NCBI RefSeq assembly: GCF_013359755.1
Contig: NZ_JABMCJ010000077.1
Coordinates: 226,354 to 290,353 of the forward strand
Origin: Tardiphaga robiniae
Lineage (GTDB): Bacteria; Pseudomonadota; Alphaproteobacteria; Rhizobiales; Xanthobacteraceae
DNA length: 64,000 nucleotides
Reading direction: 5' to 3'
Both the position numbers and the translations under genes were made by a program. How positions within the stretch are numbered: position 1 is the stretch's first letter; the number at the start of each line of letters is the position of its first letter. The notes below the pieces were generated by a model, which did not search any database, was not told the origin of the DNA, and saw nothing but the letters and a program-made list of their open reading frames with translations. Shown one piece after another: positions 16,899-25,559 of the stretch.

Positions 16899-19135
16899 CA
16901 GTCATCCTCCTCGACTTCGATGACCGGCGACATGCCAAGCAGGGTCAGCGGCATTGCGTCGTCGCAGACGAGCTCGATCTGCGCTTCGTCGCGCACATTG
17001 CCCTCGATGTTCATACGGAACTGGCCTGAGATCAGGGGCGGCGCGTCGTCGTAATCGTTTGCGCCGGTCTCGACGAGATCTTCCCAGCTCTGCGCATCGG
17101 CATTGATCTGCGCAGCCGTTGCGTCGTCAGGTAGGGTTTCCTCCGGATCATAGGCGCGGATCTTGCCGCCGCCGGTATGCAGCAAGTGCACATCGACCTC
17201 GGCCACGCGCTTCTGCTTCGCCGTGGTGCCCTGCAGGTTGCGCGGCAGATCGCGCAGATAGCCGCGCACCGGCAAGCCCACCGTGATGTCGTTCGACGGG
17301 CGATCAAGCTGGATCGTACCGGACGCAACCGTCTTGCGGCTCTGCATCGCGCCGTCAGCGAATACCGCGACCTCCTGGCCTTCGAGATGGCCGAGCTGGG
17401 TGATCTGCGTAATGTTGGTGCCGGTCACCCGCAGCCCGCAGTCGACAAACCAAGCGCCTTGTGCGGTCGGGGCGTCTGGATTCTGCGGCTCAAAATAATC
17501 GGCAAGCTGCTCGACATAGCGCTTGGTGACGCCGCCGATGGTACGACGGATGATGAAATAGACTTCGTCGACGCCACTGGCGACGCCTGGAATCGCCGCG
17601 ACATTCTCGACGAAGCAATTGACGCGGGGATGTCGCGCGAAGGCGATGATTTCCTGCTCCGGCATGAAGGTCGCGGAGGCGAGCGTGCCGTCATCCATCG
17701 CCATCCACAACACGCGATGCGGATCGCGCTGCCATGCCATTTCAGCGACACCGCGGCCGAAGATGCTGCGCGCGGTGACCGACAGCTCCTGCGTCTCCAG
17801 CAGCTGCTTCTGGCGGTCATACTTGCCGTAATGCATGCGCTTGCCGGTTCTGCCGATGAACATGGCGCCGCCATCGACGCGGACAGGGACATGCGGTTCA
17901 GAACCTTCCGACGTCTCCGGAAATGCGTCGATGGTCTTGGGTGTCAGCGGATCGAACACATTCGGACCGCGCAAAACCCACTCACCGTCCGCCGTTCCCA
18001 GAATGAGCGCCCCCGACGGCAGCGCCCATTTGATCTCGACGAGCGATGCATCGGGCGCACGCAGACGGATCGCGATCGCGTCGTCGTCATCAGCCAGCCC
18101 AAGATCGTGGTCGGATGGATCATCGACGGCGGAGAGCCACCCCTTGTCGCCGCGGAAGAAGCCAAGACGTGATTTGACGAAGGCCACCACTTCCGGCCAG
18201 CCCGCCGTCGACGTCCAGGCCGGCGGATACCAGCGAAAGCTGCCGGCGCCCATCAGCGAATCCGGCATTCGACCGATCACCGTCCCGGTCGCGCTGTTGG
18301 TATTACTCACAGCGGTGATGCGAACATAACCGTACCCGGAATGCAGATAGCGCCACGTCTGGTAATTATTGCCGGCAGTGACGTCGCCCTCGGTATGCAC
18401 CGGCGCATTCGGACCGCTGTCCTTGCCCGACTGCATCGCCTGATACACATTGCCGTTCCAGCGACGCTGCGCGCTCAGAGCGACCGTCGCCTCCAGCGCA
18501 CTCCATTGCGGCGTCAGCGAAAGGTCGCGGTCGTCGATGCGGATGACGCCGCCGACCATGCCGGTATTGAACGGAGAGCCCATCCCAGTCAGCGTAATGT
18601 TTCCGGTCGAGGCACTGGTCTGGATGGTCCGCGCAACGTCAAGGTTTTGCGCATCGACCGGGCCATTGTCGGGCGAGTAGACATCGACGGCCCAGTTGGT
18701 GTGATCGTTGCGCGTCAGCCGCTGCGGCTGCTTCAGCGACGTCACGTAGAGCTGATTGCCGGCCGGCGCCGATCGCAGGCTCGCCATATCAGCCTCAACC
18801 CATGGAACATTGAATTCGAAGATCGATGTGTTCGGGTTCTGGACAAAGCCGCCCTCGCGCACCAGGCGCGTAACACCACCGTTGACGACAAGCGTGTAAT
18901 AGTCGTTTGAGGCGACCCGGAATGGCAGCAGCCGGCCGCGCTGCAGACTGTCTTTGACTTCCAGTACAAACCGCGTGCCAGGCGCGCGCGTGACGACGCC
19001 CTCGACCAGCGTGACGAAATTTTCCTGCTTTTCGAAAGCGATCTGATACTTGGCAGTGTCCGCGCGGCCGAAGAGTTTTTCCCCGAACTCGCCGCCTGCA
19101 AATGAAATCCGGTCGATCAGTCCACGGGCGCCCAT
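16898..19135 (-). CDS. Tail tubular protein B / nozzle (T7 gp12-like)
   Basis: A 745-residue beta-rich protein. The N-terminus (DRISFAGGEFGEKLFGRADTAKYQ, about 7-30) and the following NFVTLVEGVVTRAPGTRFV are typical of phage nozzle proteins, in which an early Gly/Phe/Asn-rich segment is followed by the RxPGT motif. It would form the distal tail tube below the gp11-like adaptor. Order (gp11-like, gp12-like, gp14-like) agrees. No enzyme motif is seen. Its stop overlaps the start of the gp14-like gene by one base. Confidence 0.85.
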   Translation of the reverse strand: MGARGLIDRISFAGGEFGEKLFGRADTAKYQIAFEKQENFVTLVEGVVTRAPGTRFVLEVKDSLQRGRLLPFRVASNDYYTLVVNGGVTRLVREGGFVQNPNTSIFEFNVPWVEADMASLRSAPAGNQLYVTSLKQPQRLTRNDHTNWAVDVYSPDNGPVDAQNLDVARTIQTSASTGNITLTGMGSPFNTGMVGGVIRIDDRDLSLTPQWSALEATVALSAQRRWNGNVYQAMQSGKDSGPNAPVHTEGDVTAGNNYQTWRYLHSGYGYVRITAVSNTNSATGTVIGRMPDSLMGAGSFRWYPPAWTSTAGWPEVVAFVKSRLGFFRGDKGWLSAVDDPSDHDLGLADDDDAIAIRLRAPDASLVEIKWALPSGALILGTADGEWVLRGPNVFDPLTPKTIDAFPETSEGSEPHVPVRVDGGAMFIGRTGKRMHYGKYDRQKQLLETQELSVTARSIFGRGVAEMAWQRDPHRVLWMAMDDGTLASATFMPEQEIIAFARHPRVNCFVENVAAIPGVASGVDEVYFIIRRTIGGVTKRYVEQLADYFEPQNPDAPTAQGAWFVDCGLRVTGTNITQITQLGHLEGQEVAVFADGAMQSRKTVASGTIQLDRPSNDITVGLPVRGYLRDLPRNLQGTTAKQKRVAEVDVHLLHTGGGKIRAYDPEETLPDDATAAQINADAQSWEDLVETGANDYDDAPPLISGQFRMNIEGNVRDEAQIELVCDDAMPLTLLGMSPVIEVEEDD

Positions 19136-19144
19136 GCAGCGCCC

Positions 19145-19777
19145 CTATCGGAAACGGCGCGAGCGACCGCGACGGGCTGCGACCCAGCCAGTGTCGGGAC
19201 GCGACGGCGCGCGCGCCTTTTCCTTGCTGTCGATGCCGCCAGCGACGCTCAGTTTCTGCTGCGCCGTCGCACGCAGGCTGTCGGCATAGCTGGTCGACTT
19301 GCCGCATTTGCGAGCGCACAGCGCCGCCAGCTCGTACCCGAACTGTTCGATGAACAGCGTATCCCAGAGCCGGACCTGCTCGACGCGGCGCGTATAGCAG
19401 ACGTTCGGCGCCGTGATCGAGCTGACAAGGATAGTTGCCTCGACGGCCACACCGCCGATACTGACGACGGCGTTCTCGATCGCCCAGCTGTCGTCATCGG
19501 CGCCCTCAATGAAGCGGACGCGGATGCAATCCGGCGGCATCGGGTAGCGGATCTTGAGCGTGCCGTTACTGGCTGTCACATCCGCCGCCGGCGTCGCCCA
19601 GGCCGTGGCAAAATTCCACCATTTCAGGCGAAGCGTCGCATCACGCGCCATGGCGAAGAATTGCCGGACCGCGCGCGTGCGTGTGTTGTTGTCCGACAAC
19701 GTCGCAATCTCGCGCTGACCGAGATGGCCCATCGCGAGATTGGCAGCGTATTCTTCCGTCCCGCCGGTAGCGGTCAT
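19145..19777 (-). CDS. Tail tubular protein A / head-tail adaptor (T7 gp11-like)
   Basis: A 210-residue protein with the typical pattern of gp11-like adaptors: an N-terminal helix ANLAMGHLGQREIATLSDN, then ARDATLRLKWWNFA (residues about 44-60), a middle beta part with YPMPPDCIRVR, and a helical region ending LFIEQFGYELAALCARK. It would dock on the portal and carry the nozzle. It is followed after nine bases by the gp12-like gene. The C-terminus is basic (RRGRSRRFR), probably a disordered tail facing DNA or the portal. Confidence 0.85.
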   Translation of the reverse strand: MTATGGTEEYAANLAMGHLGQREIATLSDNNTRTRAVRQFFAMARDATLRLKWWNFATAWATPAADVTASNGTLKIRYPMPPDCIRVRFIEGADDDSWAIENAVVSIGGVAVEATILVSSITAPNVCYTRRVEQVRLWDTLFIEQFGYELAALCARKCGKSTSYADSLRATAQQKLSVAGGIDSKEKARAPSRPDTGWVAARRGRSRRFR

Positions 19778-19795
19778 GCGACGCCCCGATCGGGT

Positions 19796-20278
19796 TTACT
19801 TCTTGCTGTAGAGCAAATGCCCGCTGAACGCCGCCGTCGCCGACGCGTCCGCTTTGGTGGTGAGAACCACGTCGTATTCAACGCCGGGATCGTTCGCCAA
19901 ACCGAGCAGCTGCCAGAGCTGCTTGCCCGCGTCGGCAACAGGGATCGCTGCGTAAGGATCCTTGGTGCCGGCCGAGGCGAGCGTCAGACCGTCCGCGAAG
20001 ATGTCGATGTCGACAACGACGCCATCCTTGTAGAGACCGATATCGACGTCCGCTGCGCCGGTGATGGCGCCATGCTTCAATGTCGACAGGCCGGTGATCG
20101 GGATCGCACTCGACGACATCTTGCCGAGATAGAATTTGGAGTTGGCGTTGTCGCCATTGGTGACGGTGACGGCGGGGACGTTGATCGCGCGCATCCGACC
20201 TTCGGCCAGCACTGCAGCAGGCAGACTGTTGATGGACGGATCCTTGAAGCCGGCAGCATATTTGGTAACGACGGCCAT
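19796..20278 (-). CDS. Capsid decoration or minor head protein candidate
   Basis: A 160-residue Ala/Gly/Val-rich beta protein lying directly downstream of the major capsid gene. The middle (KFYLGKMSSSAIPITGLSTLKHGAITGAADVDIGLYKDG) alternates strands and turns; a C-terminal strand region ends FSGHLLYSKK. Position and size fit a head decoration or stabilising protein, but no named family is recognised. It has its own GGAGG ribosome binding site, and a strong hairpin (20334-20355) separates it from the capsid gene. Confidence 0.6.
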   Translation of the reverse strand: MAVVTKYAAGFKDPSINSLPAAVLAEGRMRAINVPAVTVTNGDNANSKFYLGKMSSSAIPITGLSTLKHGAITGAADVDIGLYKDGVVVDIDIFADGLTLASAGTKDPYAAIPVADAGKQLWQLLGLANDPGVEYDVVLTTKADASATAAFSGHLLYSKK

Positions 20279-20333
20279 CGTGGCCTCCTTGATTTGATCA
20301 GCGGAAATTCGGTGAACGCAGACGCTGGTGATC

Positions 20334-20355
20334 GCGGGCGGCTTTCGCCGCCCGC
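20334..20355 (-). terminator. Strong hairpin between capsid and decoration genes
   Basis: A 9-bp GC-only stem with a GAAA tetraloop on the RNA strand (GCGGGCGGC / GCCGCCCGC), eight bases after the capsid stop codon. There is no U-run, so it may attenuate, stabilise or process the late mRNA instead of ending it completely. Confidence 0.5.
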
Positions 20356-20362
20356 GCCGCTG

Positions 20363-21253
20363 TTACGAGTTCTTGTTGAGGATCTTGACGACCTTCGCGT
20401 CTTCCGAGCGGGTCGCACCTTCCCAACCTTCGATATAGGGATGTTCGCGGTACTGCTTCGCGGGGTTCTGCTGGGACTTGATGTCCATCGGCATAAACGG
20501 ACCCCAATGCATGCCGCTCTTGGCCCACAGTGCCGCCGTCGACGTCGAGCCGTCATAGTCGGTCAGCAGTTTGGTCGAGACGATCGGAATGCCGAAAATC
20601 GACTGCACGCGCTTGGCCATGTCGTCGAGCTGCGCATCCTTGCGATAATCCTTCGAGACGAAGGTGATATCGTTCCAGAGCTGCTCGACTTCCAGCGGAT
20701 CGAGCGCGAGCGCCAGATCCTCGTCCTCGACTTCGATTTCGTCGGTTTCCATCAAACGCAACGCGTTGAGGATCTTCTTGACCGACATGCCGTTCGGCGT
20801 GCCGGTCGAGCCGAGATCCACAGGAACGGTGCGGCCAGCCCACGGCGTGGATACCGGCACCTCATTGCCGATCAGGCGCGGGCCGAACAAAGCCCCGCCG
20901 AGAATGCGGTTGTGCTTGCGCACGAACGCATTGACGCCGCCCTGCACATATTCCGACTTGAAGTCGGTCAGCGCCTTGATCTGATCTTCCTTCTTGATGA
21001 TCTTGCCCCAGTCGATACGCGTGGGCTTGACCCAGACCGGCTCGTGGTTGCTGTCGATGTCAGGCGTGTCGCCACCTTCCGGTGCATCGAGACGCGCTTC
21101 CGAGGTGCCGATGATATCGGTCACCATCACCTGCTTGCCGCTGAGATTGTCGAGATAGGTGAAAAAGTCGTCGAATTGCCGGCGCTTCTCCTGCAACGCC
21201 AGAACGACGTTGTCGCGGTACATAATACGATGGACGTCTGTGACGGGACCCAT
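20363..21253 (-). CDS. Major capsid protein
   Basis: A 296-residue protein starting MGPVTDVHRIMYRDNV; an ideal GGAGG site precedes this ATG by six bases, so I prefer it to an ATG seven codons upstream. The N-terminal third includes QEKRRQFDDFFTYLDNLSGKQVMVTDIIG, the middle KLLTDYDG and acidic EVEDEDLALALDPLE, and the C-terminus EHPYIEGWEGATRSEDAKVVKIL. This belongs to the capsid type I know from T7-like podoviruses of alphaproteobacteria. Position between scaffold-like and head-tail genes agrees. A long 5' leader (about 245 nt) and a late promoter precede it. Confidence 0.8.
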   Translation of the reverse strand: MGPVTDVHRIMYRDNVVLALQEKRRQFDDFFTYLDNLSGKQVMVTDIIGTSEARLDAPEGGDTPDIDSNHEPVWVKPTRIDWGKIIKKEDQIKALTDFKSEYVQGGVNAFVRKHNRILGGALFGPRLIGNEVPVSTPWAGRTVPVDLGSTGTPNGMSVKKILNALRLMETDEIEVEDEDLALALDPLEVEQLWNDITFVSKDYRKDAQLDDMAKRVQSIFGIPIVSTKLLTDYDGSTSTAALWAKSGMHWGPFMPMDIKSQQNPAKQYREHPYIEGWEGATRSEDAKVVKILNKNS

Positions 21254-21500
21254 GGTCGCCTCCGATCGAAACAAAAGAATGAGGGTTGCTTCGGTCGGGT
21301 TGCGGCGAGCGGGTGCCCGCGGGTCCGTCCTGCCGAGTAACGCTTCGGGTCAGCGGCGCGGCTTTCGCGCGGGTCAGCCGGGTCCGGCTTGCGCCGGGTT
21401 GCGGGCTCCTAAAATCGGGCCGCCGTTGCCAGCGGCCCAAGTCTAGGGAGGAAACGCCCAAGGAGGGCAGCGAGAGCGCCAGGCGCTACCGCACGTCGCA

Positions 21501-21531
21501 AACATAGGCGGGCCGAACCGCCGTCAAGCGT
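21501..21531 (-). promoter_or_regulatory. Candidate late promoter for the capsid gene
   Basis: Minus strand: ACGCTTGAC (21523-21531), 16-base spacer, TATGTT (21501-21506). It overlaps the stop codon of the upstream gene and precedes the longest intergenic leader of the late region (21254-21500), which ends in the GGAGG site of the capsid gene. A strong dedicated promoter for capsid would make sense. Confidence 0.6.
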
Positions 21532-22190
21532 CAGCGACCGAGCCGATGCTCGATGGCCGGCACGCTTGCGTAGCTGTCGGCTGGCGTATCTGGGCCGCCG
21601 CGCTGCGCCTCGACGAAGCGCCCGTTGTCGAAGGAAAGGATCCAGTCGGCGCCGATGACGCGGTAATCGCCATCCGGCACATCGTGATCCTTCGCCGCCC
21701 TGCGCTTGTCCTTCTCCAGCTCGAACACGCCGGACGACAGGGTCGACTGCGGAATGCCGCGGGAGAATTCGATCCAGACCTTTTGAATGGCCTCGATCTG
21801 ATCGTCGGACAGCTCCCCTCCCTCGGCCTTCTTTTTCGATTTCGTGCTGGCACCCGCGCGGACCGGACGCTTGGCAGTGGCCGACAGCTCCCCTCCCTCG
21901 GCCTTCTTTTTCGATTTCGTGCTGGCACCCGCGCGGACCGGACGCTTGGCAGTGGCCGACAGGTCCGCAGACGGCGGCTTCGGATCATCCGACGCGGCAT
22001 CATGCTTCTCGATCAGCGCGATCGCATCGTCTCGGCTCTTCGCCGGTCCGAGGTCGATGTTTTTGTCGATGGTATATTTCAGCAGATCGTCGTCAGACAT
22101 CTTTTCGAGCTCGACCCGGCGTGCGGACTTTTCCGGCGCCGTCTGCTGCTGCGTCGTGGACTGCTGAGTGGTGGATGTGGTCGCGTTCAT
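21531..22190 (-). CDS. Virion-assembly protein of unknown role with 25-aa tandem duplication
   Basis: A 219-residue protein. The ATG at 22190 has an AGGAG site; an upstream start is possible but has none. The N-terminus is Thr/Gln-rich and disordered. Residues about 35-75 are helical and acidic. A 25-residue Lys/Arg-rich block (SATAKRPVRAGASTKSKKKA) is present twice in tandem because of a perfect 75-bp DNA duplication (21808-21957). The C-terminal part is a compact acidic domain with DDQIEAIQKVWIEFSRGIPQ. It lies between scaffold-like and capsid genes; head maturation or DNA binding are possible, but unproven. Confidence 0.6.
   Translation of the reverse strand: MNATTSTTQQSTTQQQTAPEKSARRVELEKMSDDDLLKYTIDKNIDLGPAKSRDDAIALIEKHDAASDDPKPPSADLSATAKRPVRAGASTKSKKKAEGGELSATAKRPVRAGASTKSKKKAEGGELSDDQIEAIQKVWIEFSRGIPQSTLSSGVFELEKDKRRAAKDHDVPDGDYRVIGADWILSFDNGRFVEAQRGGPDTPADSYASVPAIEHRLGR
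21808..21957. repeat. Perfect 75-bp tandem duplication inside a late gene
   Basis: Bases 21808-21882 and 21883-21957 are identical, and the next five bases begin a third copy. The unit is a multiple of three and keeps the frame, duplicating a basic 25-residue block. No divergence between copies implies a very recent event. Confidence 0.9.
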
Positions 22191-22234
22191 GGTCGTCTCC
22201 TGGTGATGCCCCAATTTTCAGATGCCTGATGGCG

Positions 22235-23212
22235 TTACGCGGCCTTGCCGCCGCGGGCCTTCAATTCGAGTTCGGCCTTGCGCTGCATCAGCGTTTCACG
22301 CTGCGCGATCACATCCTTGTGGCGCGGATGCTGCGGATTATCCCGCGCCTTCCTGAATTCTGGATCGGAGTTCAACCGGTTGAGTTCGGCGGACAGGCCC
22401 GCAACGGTTTCGGTCTGGAAGCCGCCTCCGCCGCCACCACCTGCGCCGGGCAACTTGTCCTCGCCGATCAGCTTGCCGATGTTGGCGAACAACTTGGCCG
22501 TGCGCGGCGAACCGATCGCGGCCGCGACCTCCTCCGGCTTGAAGTCTTCGCCGCCGAACGACGCAAAGGCACGCTTCGCCAGTTCGATATTCGTGTTGTA
22601 GTCCGCGCCCCAATCCTGCCGCAGCTTGTTATCGAGATCTCGCTTTGCTGCGGCGCCGCGCGTCGCGGCATCCTTGTGCTGCTTGCGCTCCATTTCGTGC
22701 ATCGCATTGAACAGCGCTTCGGCCTGAAACGCCGGCACCTTCGCCGCATGCGCAGCGGTGACGAATTCGCTGAAGGCCGCTTCGTCGAAGCTCTCGCCCT
22801 CCCCGACCTGTGGCTTGGTGATCGCGTACTTTTCGCGGTCAGGATTCCAGCCGAGTTCGGTGAAGCCCTCCCAGCCCTTTACGTTCTTCGGGTCTGGCTT
22901 GGGCAACACGTTGCGATCGCGCGCGAGCTTCGAGCCCTCGCGACCTGCTTTAAGAGTTTCGCCGAGATCCGGAAACTTGCGCTCCTCGATCCATGCGACA
23001 GTGTCGGCGTCGAAGTTGTGCGAGGAATACCATGGACCGCTCTGCTGCTGGCCGCCGCCACCTTGGCCGCCGCCGTTGTTCTGTCCTCCGCCTCCCTGCC
23101 CGCCATTGCCCTGCCCACCCGAGCCGCCGTCACCGCCGCCGCCACCCGCGCCGCCATCAACGTTGCGCAGCATTGCAGCGCCCATCATGTATTGCCGAAC
23201 GAAATCAGGCAT
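22235..23212 (-). CDS. Scaffold-like protein with Gly-rich N-terminal region
   Basis: A 325-residue acidic/helical protein starting MPDFVRQYMMGAAML; this ATG overlaps the previous stop (TGATG) and follows an AGGAG site. Residues about 20-60 are an almost pure Gly/Gln/Asn low-complexity tract. The body (about 65-250) is charged and helical (AWIEERKFPDLGETLKAGREG, ELGWNPDREKYAI, AAHAAKVP), and a second Gly run separates a helical C-terminus (LSAELNRLNSDPEFRKA) that ends basic. Position between portal and capsid, composition and the C-terminal charged helix fit a podovirus scaffolding protein such as T7 gp9. Confidence 0.7.
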   Translation of the reverse strand: MPDFVRQYMMGAAMLRNVDGGAGGGGGDGGSGGQGNGGQGGGGQNNGGGQGGGGQQQSGPWYSSHNFDADTVAWIEERKFPDLGETLKAGREGSKLARDRNVLPKPDPKNVKGWEGFTELGWNPDREKYAITKPQVGEGESFDEAAFSEFVTAAHAAKVPAFQAEALFNAMHEMERKQHKDAATRGAAAKRDLDNKLRQDWGADYNTNIELAKRAFASFGGEDFKPEEVAAAIGSPRTAKLFANIGKLIGEDKLPGAGGGGGGGFQTETVAGLSAELNRLNSDPEFRKARDNPQHPRHKDVIAQRETLMQRKAELELKARGGKAA

Positions 23213-23511
23213 CACTTCTCTCCTGGGTTGGATGGTCGCTTCTCGATCTGCTGCCACAGCAGGTCGATGTCGGCTCGCGCCATCTTGAAAATTTCAATGG
23301 CCAGCTGCCGCCGGCCTTCCTCGATCCACGCCTGTCGATCGTTCTCGGCGCGGATTGGTACGAACAGGTTTGCGCGTAGCGCGATGTCGGCCAGCAACTC
23401 CGGCTTGGTGCTCAGACTGCGATACTGTTCGAGCACGACGCGGCGGCGCACCACGTCGGGCCACATCTGGCGAAACCAGTTCGGCGCAAGATCGTACAGG
23501 CGGCGGATCAT
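23212..23511 (-). CDS. Small phage protein between portal and scaffold genes
   Basis: A 99-residue helical, Arg/Leu/Trp-rich protein (MIRRLYDLAPNWFRQMWPDV, RADIDLLWQQIEKRPSN). The start is the ATG overlapping the portal stop (TGATG), although a GTG one codon earlier exists. Its stop overlaps the next start in the same way, so translation is coupled to portal and scaffold. No family is recognised; it may be a small head or portal-associated protein. Confidence 0.65.
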   Translation of the reverse strand: MIRRLYDLAPNWFRQMWPDVVRRRVVLEQYRSLSTKPELLADIALRANLFVPIRAENDRQAWIEEGRRQLAIEIFKMARADIDLLWQQIEKRPSNPGEK

Positions 23512-25124
23512 CACGACGCCTTTCTGCCGCGCGCCAGCGTCTGTGCCTGCGCAGCATGTGCATTGGTCGCGGCGATCTCGGATGATTGCGCCTGGTTCGC
23601 CAGTTCGATCTGCTGCTGCTGTGCAGCCGCACGCTGCTGGCGCTTCTGTGCGACCACACGCGGGTCCAGCTTCACATTCGGCTCACCCGTCATCGCCTCA
23701 TGCAACACGTCGGACACGCCGTCGCTGTCGATGTCGTCCAGCCAGCTCGGATCCTGCGTGCGCTCGGCGATGCCAACCTTGACATTCACCCAGCTCATCA
23801 CGCCCTGCGCACGCTCGGCCTGCTGCGCCTTGGTGAAGGGCGAAATAAATTTCGGCGAGAGCTGCTGCCCTTCCAGTTCCGGCGGCGGCGGCGCTATCAT
23901 GCCCATGCGGGCAAGAATGTTGGCGCGCCGCGCGATGAAACCGCCGACGCCGCGATAGACACGGGTCAGGTTCGGCGCCAGCATCTTCAACTCGTCGACC
24001 TTGTAGCTGTCGACTTCAGCGGCGGTCATCTGTGGGCGTGCCTGCAGCACATCGGTCAGCCCGAAGCGGAACGCCTTCTTGACCTGCATGCGCAGGTCCT
24101 GAATGTACTGCAGCGCCAGCACCGGATTTTCGCCGCGCTTGATCGGCGCGACCGGCGGGCGCCCGCCTTGCAACGCCGCACCGTAGATGGTGTTGCCCGG
24201 GATCATGTCGGCCACGCTCATGATGTCTTCGTCGGCGGCCCACATCATCGGCTCGGCCTCGAACTGCAGGCCGATGATTGTGGATCGCGCAGCCTCATCG
24301 AGACCGCGCATATCCGAGAGCGCGTTATCCCCCGGCCCGGTTGCCCAGCTGCGGCCGCTGCGCATATTCCAGGTCAGCTCATGGCACGGCAATTCGTTGT
24401 AGCCGGCGCGCTCCTGATAGAAGTCGCGCTTGTCCGGCGATACGACGCAGGAGCGCCAGATCTTACCGCGCGGACCGAGTGCGCCCGGCACATAGTGCTC
24501 GTTGCGGGCGATGACGTGGATGAAGACGGCTTCCTCACCGTCGCGCATCCGCGGCCCGTTGCCGTTGAACTCGAAATGGGCCTGTCGCGCGGTCAGGCGA
24601 AATTCGCGGTTGAGCGCAAAGGTATCGCCGTTTGCATCCACCAGTTTATAGATTTCGCCGATCGGCCGCGCATTCGACATGATCTTGCGCTGACCGACCA
24701 TCTCTTCCTGCCAGAGATGACCGTTGCCGAAGGCCGACATGTCGCCGAACCATGCTGGCGCCGACAGATAGAAGTTGTCGTAAGCTGGATTGAGCGATGT
24801 CAGGATCGCCGAACTGTAGTTCCACAGCCATGACTTGACCGGCTTGAACTTGGCAAGATCGTCGTCCTCGATCCCGATCCAGCACCAGCGCTCCGCCGGG
24901 TTGATCGCCTTGACGAACATACCGCCGGCGAAATCATCAGACGCATAGAGCGGCGTGCTGTCGAACGGATCGTCGCCGTTGTCGCGGTCGCGCTTCTCGG
25001 TAGCGTTGAAGCTCTGATTGTCGGGCCGCAGGAAGCGCGCGAGATCACGCCAGCGCGGTTCCTCCTGCTGGCGCTCGTTGCGCATCTGCTGGTGTTCGGG
25101 CTCGAAGTCGTTCCATGCGGACAT
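23511..25124 (-). CDS. Portal (head-to-tail connector), T7 gp8-like
   Basis: A 537-residue protein. The N-terminus (RNERQQEEPRWRDLARFLRP, then a short polar stretch and STPLYASDDFAGGMFVKAINPAERW) is the standard start of podovirus head-tail connectors, in which an N-terminal helix is followed by a conserved AxxxFAxGM segment. The middle includes GDMSAFGNGHLW, and the C-terminal part a long Gln/Ala-rich helix (about 495-535) expected for the portal crown/barrel. It would form the dodecameric channel at one capsid vertex. Confidence 0.9.
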   Translation of the reverse strand: MSAWNDFEPEHQQMRNERQQEEPRWRDLARFLRPDNQSFNATEKRDRDNGDDPFDSTPLYASDDFAGGMFVKAINPAERWCWIGIEDDDLAKFKPVKSWLWNYSSAILTSLNPAYDNFYLSAPAWFGDMSAFGNGHLWQEEMVGQRKIMSNARPIGEIYKLVDANGDTFALNREFRLTARQAHFEFNGNGPRMRDGEEAVFIHVIARNEHYVPGALGPRGKIWRSCVVSPDKRDFYQERAGYNELPCHELTWNMRSGRSWATGPGDNALSDMRGLDEAARSTIIGLQFEAEPMMWAADEDIMSVADMIPGNTIYGAALQGGRPPVAPIKRGENPVLALQYIQDLRMQVKKAFRFGLTDVLQARPQMTAAEVDSYKVDELKMLAPNLTRVYRGVGGFIARRANILARMGMIAPPPPELEGQQLSPKFISPFTKAQQAERAQGVMSWVNVKVGIAERTQDPSWLDDIDSDGVSDVLHEAMTGEPNVKLDPRVVAQKRQQRAAAQQQQIELANQAQSSEIAATNAHAAQAQTLARGRKAS

Positions 25125-25127
25125 GCG

Positions 25128-25499
25128 CTACTGGCCCGACAAGACGCGAAAGCCAGTCGGCGCCGCACCCAACTTTTTCGATAGGCCGATGCCGAATGGC
25201 GATGTGGATTGTAGTTTGCGCTGCCGGTTTTCCCCGGCGACACGGGCGCTCTCGCTGTCGAGTGGACTCAAGAGGGCCGCTTCGCTTTTGGCGATGGCGG
25301 CCTTCTGCGATGCGAGCGCATCATCCGCTGCCTTCTGGGCTATCGCATTCGACGCCTTGAGCGCATTGGTTTGCTCAGTCAGGGCGAGCTGAGTGGAAGC
25401 CGCCGACGCCGCCGCGTTCGCCGCAGCGACGTCATTGGCGTGCGGGTCCGGCAGATCGATGCCGAGCACGTCGTCAACTAGCCAACTGAAGAAGCCCAT
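25128..25499 (-). CDS. Small late protein, Ala-rich helical
   Basis: A 123-residue protein. The N-terminus (MGFFSWLVDDVLGIDLPDPHA) is a short amphipathic or membrane-active helix; residues about 22-85 are an Ala-rich coiled coil (AAANAAASAASTQLALTEQT). It sits between terminase and portal genes, separated from the portal ATG by three bases, behind a late promoter. A small virion protein is a fair guess by position (similar small genes lie next to the T7 portal), but no family is recognised. Confidence 0.6.
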   Translation of the reverse strand: MGFFSWLVDDVLGIDLPDPHANDVAAANAAASAASTQLALTEQTNALKASNAIAQKAADDALASQKAAIAKSEAALLSPLDSESARVAGENRQRKLQSTSPFGIGLSKKLGAAPTGFRVLSGQ

Positions 25500-25526
25500 G
25501 GGTCGCTCCGCGAGATCAGGAGGCGG

Positions 25527-25557
25527 AAGCTAGACCCGGAGGGCGGTCGTCAAGCGT
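25527..25557 (-). promoter_or_regulatory. Candidate late promoter upstream of the portal block
   Basis: Minus strand: ACGCTTGAC (25549-25557), 16-base spacer, TAGCTT (25527-25532). It lies in the gap between TerL and the small gene starting at 25499, with room for a leader of about 20 bases that carries a ribosome binding site. Confidence 0.55.
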
Positions 25558-25559
25558 GG

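Noticed and set aside
19661..21340. 559-residue plus-strand frame opposite capsid genes
   Set aside because: Shadow of the capsid, decoration and gp11-like genes.
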